DNA of 41,686 nt from Halomonas sp. PR-M31 (GTDB taxonomy: Bacteria > Pseudomonadota > Gammaproteobacteria > Pseudomonadales > Halomonadaceae), in the NCBI RefSeq assembly GCF_001039575.1, contig NZ_JIBT01000023.1, positions 1 through 41,686 of the forward strand, written 5' to 3'. The first letter of the stretch is position 1. Each line of letters starts with the position of its first letter. Of this stretch, positions 36,036-41,686 are shown in pieces. The notes beneath the pieces are model-generated. The model made no database searches and was not told the origin of the DNA. It saw only the letters and a list, made by a program, of their open reading frames with translations. Position numbers and translations under genes: made by a program.

Positions 36036-36797
36036 TTGGAAGTACTCTACTGGCAAGCATTTGTCGCTGGATCGACAATTATTGCGTACCTTTTTAAGTC
36101 ACGCAATTGGGGGGCATCCGTCGCTGGCCTTTGGTCTTTATGGACGCTTGCAATGCTAGGGTACGCGCCGCTGATAACCACCCAACTAATTTCCGCATGG
36201 GGAGCATTCTTCGTAGTTGATTCCTTTACAAAGAAGTCACGTCAAATAAAAAAATTTGAAGCTACTCTTACCGGTTATCACAAGGAGGATCAGAAAGCCC
36301 TGATTACAGCTCGAAAAGAGAATCATTTTATCTTACTAACTGACTCAAGCCATTATGAATATATGTTAGCTGAAATAGATCGCTCGAAATCTACAATAAT
36401 GATTCTTTCAGGTTGGATATCTGATAAAGTTATCGATGAGCGCTTCATATCTATAGTGAAAAAAGCGCTTCAAAGAGGAGTACAAGTATATCTGGGGTTT
36501 GGATTCGAGAATTCACAGGGAAGACATGAAATCACTCGACCAGCGAAGCGCGCACTTTTGAGCCTGCAAAAACTTAGTAAAACTCAGCAGCAACTGCACG
36601 TTGGGAAATTCAATAATCATCAAAAAGCGCTGGTAATTGACCAAAAGCGAGTCGTTTGCGGCAGTCATAATTGGCTGTCGAATAAAGCATTTAAGAATCG
36701 TGAGCAGAGCTTTATTATTGATGATCAAACCGCTGCTAAGGCGGTATTCGAGCACTCAATGCCGTTAATTCTTGAAAATCCCGCGTTCGACACCTAA
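36036..36797 (+). CDS. Phospholipase D-like protein with N-terminal membrane segments
   Basis: A 253-residue protein. Two hydrophobic stretches (about residues 5-20 and 28-60) suggest membrane anchoring, and the C-terminal part has one PLD-type motif HQKALVIDQKRVVCGSHNWLSNKAF, where His and Lys of the HxK motif and the GS pair are visible but the usual Asp spacing is approximate. PLD-fold enzymes with a single motif normally dimerise and cleave phosphodiesters (lipid or nucleic acid). The start is a TTG with AAAGAGG about eight bases upstream. The gene is AT-rich, lies just outside the IS5 copy and may be a mobile defence or nuclease gene; that is speculation. Confidence 0.75.
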   Translation: MEVLYWQAFVAGSTIIAYLFKSRNWGASVAGLWSLWTLAMLGYAPLITTQLISAWGAFFVVDSFTKKSRQIKKFEATLTGYHKEDQKALITARKENHFILLTDSSHYEYMLAEIDRSKSTIMILSGWISDKVIDERFISIVKKALQRGVQVYLGFGFENSQGRHEITRPAKRALLSLQKLSKTQQQLHVGKFNNHQKALVIDQKRVVCGSHNWLSNKAFKNREQSFIIDDQTAAKAVFEHSMPLILENPAFDT

Positions 36798-36961
36798 TAT
36801 TAGCATAAACAATTAGCTGACCCGCTCAAGCCGACCGACTACTCCACCTGATGCACTAGATCGATCATAACGGCCTGAGCCCGCTGCTCGATCCGCTGCG
36901 GCAGAAGCAGCCTGAGTGACACCGCCCTTCTCACTATGAAGTGGATTCGGCAACAGCTTCG

Positions 36962-37315
36962 TTAATCACGCTGCGCCATAACTTGCCGGAGTTCTTCCCA
37001 ATAAGCCTCGGTCTGCTGCGCCGGGTCGGTGGGAAAGCAACCCAGCTCCACTGCAAGATCAAAGAAGCCTTGAGCGGGTAATTCCTCTCCTCGCTGGCTG
37101 ACGTCCAGGGCGGCAATAAAGGGCCGGCCCTGCGCGGCGTCCTCGCGCATCAGGGTTTCCAGTGCCTGGGCTACGCGCTGGATGGTGCGTGGCGGGCGCA
37201 GCGCAAGCGCCTCTGCGAGTTGCTGATAGGTCATCGGCAGCGCCTCGCGGGGCGCCGTTTCGAGAATATGGCGAGCCTGGGCGGCCTGGGCGGCAAGCGG
37301 TTGGCTGTCTGTCAT
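36962..37315 (-). CDS. Conserved hypothetical protein, about 117 residues
   Basis: I cannot name this protein. It contains ALPMTYQQLAEALALRPPRTIQRVAQALETLMREDAAQGRPFIAALDVSQRGEELPAQGFFDLAVELGCF, suggesting a small winged-helix-like region followed by a conserved tail; I recall similar unnamed proteins in other gammaproteobacteria. The start MTDSQPL at 37315 is preferred by sense, but no clear ribosome site is visible; a longer in-frame version starts at 37396 and would overlap the LysE gene by about 30 bases. It lies 3' of the exporter gene on the same strand. The 160 bases between it and the phospholipase D-like gene hold nothing clear. Confidence 0.6.
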   Translation of the reverse strand: MTDSQPLAAQAAQARHILETAPREALPMTYQQLAEALALRPPRTIQRVAQALETLMREDAAQGRPFIAALDVSQRGEELPAQGFFDLAVELGCFPTDPAQQTEAYWEELRQVMAQRD

Positions 37316-37365
37316 GATTTTGGTCGGGCACTCTGCCTGCTTGGGAATGGGTGGGTTATGGCTCC

Positions 37366-37980
37366 TTAAATTACCCTCGACGAGAGAGGCAGCCACACGT
37401 GCTCATAACCAATCGACAAGGAAACGCCCGCCAGTAATACCGCCATCGTCAGACTAACCCCCTTCAGGATTTTTGGGTTCTCGATGCGTTTACCTAACAA
37501 GGCGCCGATCAGCGCGTAGCTGCCGGGTGCGCCGGCCGCCAACACCGCCAAGCCGATTGACCAGAGCATCAAGCTAATACCGTGAATCCCTACGGCGGGA
37601 AATTGGATCGTGGCGATCGGCAGTGTCGCGACAATGCCTTTGGGATTGCACAGTTGCATGATCAGGCCGTCACGAAAGCGCATTAAACGCGGTGTTTGTC
37701 GCACACCGCCCAGGTCGATGCTCGATCTGGCGATCTTGATGGCGAGGTAGAAGATATAGCCGCACCCCAGCGCAGCCAACACGACAAGCACATCGCCTTG
37801 CACCCAGGCGGCGCCGGCCCAGCCGAACAACAAGAACAAAGTCAGCATGGCGAGCCCTACCCCGAGATAGAACCCAAGCGAAGCTTTGGCCTGCCCATTT
37901 AGCCCCGCATTCAGGCCGAGCAGATTCACTGGCCCAGGCGAGTACATTACGCCCAAGGCATAGACGATGATGGCTAACAT
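37366..37980 (-). CDS. LysE/RhtB-family amino acid exporter
   Basis: A 204-residue inner-membrane protein with about six hydrophobic segments. The N-terminal family motif is YSPGPVNLLGLNAGLNG, followed by LGFYLGVGLAML and KGIVATLPIA. Such proteins export amino acids or related metabolites. The gene is 13 bases downstream of an AraC-type regulator on the same strand, a common pairing for inducible LysE exporters. No strong Shine-Dalgarno is seen. Substrate unknown. Confidence 0.85.
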   Translation of the reverse strand: MLAIIVYALGVMYSPGPVNLLGLNAGLNGQAKASLGFYLGVGLAMLTLFLLFGWAGAAWVQGDVLVVLAALGCGYIFYLAIKIARSSIDLGGVRQTPRLMRFRDGLIMQLCNPKGIVATLPIATIQFPAVGIHGISLMLWSIGLAVLAAGAPGSYALIGALLGKRIENPKILKGVSLTMAVLLAGVSLSIGYEHVWLPLSSRVI

Positions 37981-37993
37981 GATGGGTTCTCGG

Positions 37994-38827
37994 TTAGAGG
38001 ATGCTGCGCTGATATTGGTAAGGCGTCATGGCGTAGATGCGCTTGAAGCGGCGATTGAAGTGGCTGAGATCGGCAAAGCCGTAGCGAAAGGCGACCTCGT
38101 TGGGCAGCGCACCATCATCCAGCGCATGGCGGGCGGCATTGATGCGACAATTGAGGACGTATTGGTGCGGCGTCATGGCGAACTGCTGTCGGAACAGGCG
38201 CAGAAAGTGGTATTTCGAGAGATGGGCGGCCTGACTGAGATCGTCCAAGGACACATCCTCCTCCAGATGCGCAAGGATGTAGTCCTTGGCGCGGCTTAGT
38301 AGTGCATCCGGGCGACTGACGCTGGCAGTGTTTGATTGAAACCTTCCCTCGCGCCGAACTAGCCGAGTGGCGATCCGATGGAGAGCATGTTCCTGATCGA
38401 TGCGACTGCCGACCTGATGCGTCACTAGCCGAGCCAGTTCCAGGATGGCGCCGCGTAGCGCATGGTCCTGAATCAGGGTATCGGCGCTTCTGAAATGGCC
38501 AACGCCCTCACGCCCCACCGCATTGGCAAACGCTGCTTCGAGCTGAGCCGGCGGCACGTAGACCATCACGTACCCCAGCGTGCTATCGCCACCGGAGTGC
38601 CCATCGTGCACTTCTTCCGGGTTGAACTGTACGACGTTGCCGGGGGTGCTGCGGTGAAACTGCCCACCGCTGAAGAAGTCCTGGCGTCCGGCGAGGGTGA
38701 CGCCAAAGGCGTATTCTTCATGGGCGTGTCGGTCGTAGTGGAAGTCATCCATAGCCGCATGCAGCACCGTGACCTCGGACACATGCCGACTCTTCAAGAA
38801 CCGAAATTGGCTAGGCTGCTTTGACAT
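37994..38827 (-). CDS. AraC-family transcriptional regulator with cupin sensor domain
   Basis: A 277-residue regulator. The N-terminal half has a cupin/AraC-binding domain (HYDRHAHEEYAFGVTLAGRQDFFSGG, STPGNVVQFNPEEVHDGHSG), and the C-terminal half has the double helix-turn-helix (SLDDLSQAAHLSKYHFLRLFRQQFAMTPHQYVLNCRINAARHAL and VAFRYGFADLSHFNRRFKRIYAMTPYQYQ). The start at 38827 has GGGAGG seven bases upstream. It is followed by the LysE-type exporter, its likely target. The inducer is probably the exported amino acid or analogue. Confidence 0.9.
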   Translation of the reverse strand: MSKQPSQFRFLKSRHVSEVTVLHAAMDDFHYDRHAHEEYAFGVTLAGRQDFFSGGQFHRSTPGNVVQFNPEEVHDGHSGGDSTLGYVMVYVPPAQLEAAFANAVGREGVGHFRSADTLIQDHALRGAILELARLVTHQVGSRIDQEHALHRIATRLVRREGRFQSNTASVSRPDALLSRAKDYILAHLEEDVSLDDLSQAAHLSKYHFLRLFRQQFAMTPHQYVLNCRINAARHALDDGALPNEVAFRYGFADLSHFNRRFKRIYAMTPYQYQRSIL

Positions 38828-38933
38828 GCCACACCTCCCTGAACGCTGATTCACCTAGCGTAGAGGGGTCATCATACTGGCGGCTTGGACGTTATTGCTC
38901 AAAAAGAATGCTCGTCAAAATGATGACTACGTA

Positions 38934-38962
38934 TTGTCAAATAGACGTTACCACCCTATGCT
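38934..38962 (+). promoter_or_regulatory. Candidate promoter of the Xre/RES pair
   Basis: TTGTCA (38934-38939), a 17-base spacer and TATGCT (38957-38962) lie 29 bases before the antitoxin ATG, with AGGAGG at 38981-38986. Spacing is ideal and matches are moderate. The antitoxin would be expected to bind around it. Confidence 0.45.
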
Positions 38963-38991
38963 GGGTTATCCATCTGCTTCAGGAGGCCCAT

Positions 38992-39417
38992 ATGGAGACT
39001 CAGGCTATCGGCATCGAGGGGGTCAGCGTTCCCGCCAAGGTGTTTACTGACCAGGCTGCCTATCTGGATACCGTCTATAAGGGTATTTCCGGCGATGTCA
39101 TCCGACAGGCGATAAAGGCGATGGGCAACAATCGCGCGCTATTTCTGCGCCTGTTGGAGGTCGATTCCGCCAATCTCAGTCGGGTCTTCAAGAAAAAGCA
39201 TTTAGGACGCACCGATACCGAAGAAGTGCTCGATACGCTGCGGATCTACCGTGAGGCGGTACGCATCTTCGAAAGTCATGAAGTGGCCCGGGATTGGCTC
39301 AGCTCCCCTATCCGCGCACTCTCGGACCGTGCGCCTGAGGAACTCTGCGATACCTTCGAGGGCCGCTCCCTGGTACGCGCCACGCTGCGCAAGATCGAGC
39401 AAGGTGACTTTTCCTGA
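38992..39417 (+). CDS. Antitoxin of the Xre/MbcA/ParS type
   Basis: A 141-residue protein with an N-terminal helix-turn-helix-like region (VIRQAIKAMGNNRALFLRLLEVDSANLSRVFKKKHLGRTDTEEVLDTLRIYREAVRIFESHEVARDWLSSPIRALSDRAPEELCDTFEG), ending in the DUF2384/ParS-type domain that masks a RES toxin. AGGAGG is five bases before the ATG. Its stop overlaps the toxin start (TGATG), so the pair is translated together. It probably represses its own promoter. Confidence 0.88.
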   Translation: METQAIGIEGVSVPAKVFTDQAAYLDTVYKGISGDVIRQAIKAMGNNRALFLRLLEVDSANLSRVFKKKHLGRTDTEEVLDTLRIYREAVRIFESHEVARDWLSSPIRALSDRAPEELCDTFEGRSLVRATLRKIEQGDFS

Positions 39418-39899
39418 TGTACTTGTACCGCGTCGGCCCCAAGGCGTTTCTGGAAACCTTCAATGGCTTGGGTGGGAGCTACCAGTATGGGGGGCGCTGG
39501 AATGAAATCGGATCACCGGTGATCTACTTCGCCAGCTCCCCCGCTATCGCTCTGCTGGAGATGGCCAATTACCTGCACTCCCCCCGGCACGTACCGCCAA
39601 GCTACAGGATGGGCGTCTACGAGCTACCGGATGCCGTCACCGTCGAGACGTTGCCTGTGGACTCACTCCCCAAGGATTGGGACGATTTTCCTTACCCTGC
39701 TTCAACTCAGGCCATCGGATCTGAGTGGTTGATGTCCATGTCGGCGCTGTGTCTGCTGATGCCGAGCTGCACGGTCCCCATCGTTAAGGCAGGTGAAGGG
39801 GTCATTGTCGTCAATCCTCGCCATCTTAATATTTCCAAGATCAAGCTGGTCGATGCGACCGAAAAGCTCTACAGCAAACGCCTGTTCTCCGGAAAGTAA
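39417..39899 (+). CDS. RES-domain toxin
   Basis: A 160-residue RES-family protein. The Arg of YRVG, the GGRWNEIGSPVIYFASSPAIALLEM segment with its conserved Glu, and later Ser (GSEWLM) fit the Arg-Glu-Ser signature. Characterised RES toxins degrade NAD+ and arrest growth; that activity is assumed here from the family. It overlaps its antitoxin by one base. Length and order (antitoxin first) are normal. Confidence 0.88.
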   Translation: MYLYRVGPKAFLETFNGLGGSYQYGGRWNEIGSPVIYFASSPAIALLEMANYLHSPRHVPPSYRMGVYELPDAVTVETLPVDSLPKDWDDFPYPASTQAIGSEWLMSMSALCLLMPSCTVPIVKAGEGVIVVNPRHLNISKIKLVDATEKLYSKRLFSGK

Positions 39900-39977
39900 G
39901 CAAATCAGATTCATGACCTTGGCGATTTTGACGCGCAGAATCGGGCCTGGCGCTTAATCGTGCCAGCGGCTTGGGCA

Positions 39978-40253
39978 TTATTGCTTCTTCACATCGCGAT
40001 AGAAGTTCTCATGCGAGCCGAGCGCCATCAGCGTTAGCACGATTTTGCCGTCGTCGTAATGGTAACCGAGCAGGGTCAGTTGCTTGGTCATCTTGAATTT
40101 GTAGACACGCAGAAACGCTAGATCCCCCTTCTTCTGTTCGCCAAGATGAGGGTCCTTGATCAAGGCTCGAATAGCCTTGTCCAGATCGCCCTTCTGGTTG
40201 GCGTGAAGCTTCTTGACTGCTTTCTTAAAGGTTGGGGTTTGAAGAACCTGCAT
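39978..40253 (-). CDS. RelE/ParE-family toxin
   Basis: A 91-residue protein of the RelE/ParE (YafQ-like) fold: MQVLQTPTFKKAVKKL, DLDKAIRALIKDPHLGEQKKGDLAFLRVYKFKM, LLGYHYDDGKIVLTLMALGSHENFYRDVKK. Toxins of this fold cut mRNA at the ribosome or inhibit gyrase; the sequence does not decide which. It starts 3 bases after its antitoxin gene and is on the same strand. Confidence 0.85.
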   Translation of the reverse strand: MQVLQTPTFKKAVKKLHANQKGDLDKAIRALIKDPHLGEQKKGDLAFLRVYKFKMTKQLTLLGYHYDDGKIVLTLMALGSHENFYRDVKKQ

Positions 40254-40256
40254 GGC

Positions 40257-40478
40257 TCAGTCGAACTCGTAGGGTTCGAGCTTGCCAGCGTCCAGTTCAG
40301 CCTTGGCGATAATGGCTTGCCTGACGAACTCATAGGGCAAATCGGGATTGTCTTCCATCATCTCGCCGATCTTCGCCCAATGCTCGATCTGCTTGGGCGT
40401 GGAGCGATTCATGGCCTTGGCCATGATGGTCGCCTTTTCAACCAGTTCCTGATCCAAGCGAACGCTTGCTGTACTCAC
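40257..40478 (-). CDS. ParD-like antitoxin
   Basis: A 73-residue protein opening with SVRLDQELVEKATIMAKAMNRSTPKQIEHWAKIG, a ribbon-helix-helix-like start of the ParD-like antitoxin family, followed by an acidic C-terminal tail (AELDAGKLEPYEFD) that would bind the toxin. It starts with GTG, supported by AGGAG eight bases upstream. A palindrome at 40520-40535 is a candidate operator for autoregulation. Confidence 0.82.
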   Translation of the reverse strand: MSTASVRLDQELVEKATIMAKAMNRSTPKQIEHWAKIGEMMEDNPDLPYEFVRQAIIAKAELDAGKLEPYEFD

Positions 40479-40519
40479 TGTTATTTCTCCTAGTTACCTA
40501 CTTGATGGCTGTGGCGAAT

Positions 40520-40535
40520 TGCATCGTTTGATGCA
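40520..40535. promoter_or_regulatory. Palindrome upstream of the ParD-like/RelE pair
   Basis: TGCATC, four bases, GATGCA, about 40 bases upstream of the antitoxin start. A related half-site (AAGATGCGATG) lies at about 40563-40573. Position and symmetry fit an operator for a ribbon-helix-helix antitoxin. Confidence 0.45.
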
Positions 40536-40697
40536 TCTTGCCTCACCTCGTTCCAAAATTGAAAGATGCGATGTACAGAAACTTTTGCCTTTGTGGATTA
40601 CCAGCTAACGACCTTAGCGATCTCCACCCCGCTATGGATGTTCCTTAAATGATCGGTATGCTGAATCAATAGCCTGTTAAACGGAGCGCATGTACCC

Positions 40698-41465
40698 ATG
40701 ACGAAATCTTCACGAACGCAACGACTGCGGGGCGGACGCTGGCCACGGCTATTGGCTTGGCTAAGCGTACTGGTGGTAATCGCGTCAGCATTATTGATGG
40801 CCGGTTCAGGACTGGCCCATCGCCTGGAAATGACGGACCTGGGCACAGCCTTCACCTGGTTGCGCCAAGGGGCCTATCTAGCCATCGGCGCGGCAGTTCT
40901 TGGATTGATCACGCTTATCGTGGCGAGCCTGTGCAAACGCTTGAAGCCGGCGTTGGTGGGCGCTGTAGTAGTTGTCGTGGTCGCGGCGATGATGATCGTC
41001 CCCTGGCAGATGCAGCAGCGCGCCCAAGAGGTGCCGGCGATTCACGACATCACAACCGACATGCAGGATCCGCCGGCGTTCGTTGCGCTGGCATCCGCTC
41101 GGGAGGCCGCGCCCAACGAGGTAGCCTACCCCGGCGAGAGCACCGCGCAGCAGCAGCGCGAGGCCTATCCGGATATTCAGCCGATCATTCTGAAGCAGCC
41201 GCTGATTGATGCGATGGATGCCGTCGAGGCAACCGCGCAAGATCAAGGCTGGGAGATAGCCGACGTCGGCGACACAAAGCTTGAAGCCACGGCCACCACC
41301 CTCTGGTTCGGCTTCAAGGACGATGTGGTGATTCGCCTGAGCGAAGTGGAAGAAGGTGTACGGGTGGACATGCGCTCGGCATCGCGACTTGGGGCCAGCG
41401 ATGTGGGCACCAACGCCGAACGGATTCGCAACTATCTGCAAGCGCTGCGTGAGCGAGCGGAATAA
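40698..41465 (+). CDS. DUF1499-domain membrane protein
   Basis: A 255-residue protein with three hydrophobic segments in its first half (about residues 17-37, 53-76 and 81-101) and a soluble C-terminal DUF1499 domain: IHDITTDMQDPPAF, the long GWEIADVGDTKLEATATTLWFGFKDDVVIRL stretch and RVDMRSASRLGASDVGTNAERIRNYLQAL. DUF1499 proteins are widespread in proteobacteria; function is unknown. The ATG has GGAG ten or so bases upstream. It is convergent with the Fic-family fragment. Confidence 0.85.
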   Translation: MTKSSRTQRLRGGRWPRLLAWLSVLVVIASALLMAGSGLAHRLEMTDLGTAFTWLRQGAYLAIGAAVLGLITLIVASLCKRLKPALVGAVVVVVVAAMMIVPWQMQQRAQEVPAIHDITTDMQDPPAFVALASAREAAPNEVAYPGESTAQQQREAYPDIQPIILKQPLIDAMDAVEATAQDQGWEIADVGDTKLEATATTLWFGFKDDVVIRLSEVEEGVRVDMRSASRLGASDVGTNAERIRNYLQALRERAE

Positions 41466-41473
41466 ACCAAACT

Positions 41474-41686
41474 TTATACAGTCACAACCTGGTAACGCGT
41501 ACTGCGCCCGCCTCCCGGCAGTTTCTCGATACAGCCCTTGCACAGCAAATCGGCCAGATGGCGGGTGGCAGTCGCTTTGCTCACCTTGGCAACTTTCTGA
41601 TACTGCGCAGCACTGATACCGCCCTCGAAGCCCCGCTCCCCCCCATCCAGTAACTCGATTGAGCACTTTAGCTTGCGGGGGTAGTG
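41474..41686 (-). CDS. Fic-family protein, C-terminal end (partial)
   Basis: Only the last 70 codons are inside the window; the gene continues past the right edge. The visible part, YPRKLKCSIELLDGGERGFEGG then ISAAQYQKVAKVSKATATRHLADLLCKGC and IEKLPGGGRSTRYQ, is the winged-helix tail found in Fic/DOC proteins of the DUF4172 type. Fic domains AMPylate or otherwise modify proteins; the catalytic HxFx motif would be upstream and cannot be seen here. The stop (TAA) lies 8 bases beyond the stop of the convergent DUF1499 gene. Confidence 0.7.
   Translation of the reverse strand, partial: HYPRKLKCSIELLDGGERGFEGGISAAQYQKVAKVSKATATRHLADLLCKGCIEKLPGGGRSTRYQVVTV

Noticed and set aside
36817-36960. Small C-terminal ORF on the minus strand ahead of the hypothetical gene at 36962
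   Set aside because: A stretch of about 45 codons without ATG encodes an Ala/Arg/Ser-rich peptide; it resembles nothing I know and could be chance.
1-41686. CRISPR array, tRNA or rRNA genes
   Set aside because: No regularly spaced repeats of CRISPR type and no cloverleaf or rRNA-like sequence were noticed on either strand; a dedicated scan was not possible.

Overview
The window looks like chromosomal DNA of a moderately GC-rich gammaproteobacterium, most likely a pigmented member of the Halomonadaceae. This assignment is an inference from gene content (TRAP transport, RecBCD, Pantoea-type crt genes, protein style) and not from a marker gene. No rRNA, tRNA or CRISPR array was seen.

Layout. 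(1) 55-6277: a zeaxanthin-type carotenoid cluster. crtE is divergent from a type II isopentenyl-diphosphate isomerase (fni) followed by crtY, crtI and crtB, and crtZ is convergent with crtB. (2) 6453-7711: one unrecognised protein and an AhpD-like peroxidase-family protein. (3) 7799-16846: a C3-acid block. mmsA and a GntR regulator are divergent from a TRAP transporter (dctPQM), malonyl-CoA decarboxylase, malonyl-CoA synthetase and a two-cysteine maleate isomerase/racemase-family enzyme. (4) 16853-18001: an ADP-ribosylglycohydrolase-family protein. (5) 18381-28106: recC, recB and recD, translationally coupled. (6) 28391-32540: the most notable locus, an O-methyltransferase, an ATP-grasp ligase and a sedoheptulose-7-phosphate cyclase that match MysB, MysC and MysA of mycosporine-like amino acid synthesis. 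(7) 32647-36797: an AT-richer accessory stretch with a truncated GNAT gene, a dead IS630-family element, two small secreted repeat proteins, a complete IS5-family element and a phospholipase D-like protein. (8) 36962-38827: a small conserved protein, a LysE-type exporter and its likely AraC regulator. (9) 38992-40478: two toxin-antitoxin pairs (Xre/RES, ParD-like/RelE-like). (10) 40698-41686: a DUF1499 membrane protein and the C-terminal end of a Fic-family protein.

How the genes fit together. The crt genes would convert IPP/DMAPP through GGPP, phytoene, lycopene and beta-carotene to zeaxanthin. The mys genes would convert sedoheptulose 7-phosphate through 4-deoxygadusol to mycosporine-glycine. 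The cell would then have both a lipid-soluble and a water-soluble photoprotectant. The C3-acid block would import malonate (or a related diacid), activate it to malonyl-CoA and decarboxylate it to acetyl-CoA, while MmsA would do the same job for malonate semialdehyde.

Sequence quality. crtY, crtI, mmsA (twice), recD, one small secreted gene and the IS5 transposase are all broken by what look like single-base losses, several in homopolymers. I read most of these as sequencing or assembly errors and not as pseudogenes, but the sequence alone cannot prove that.
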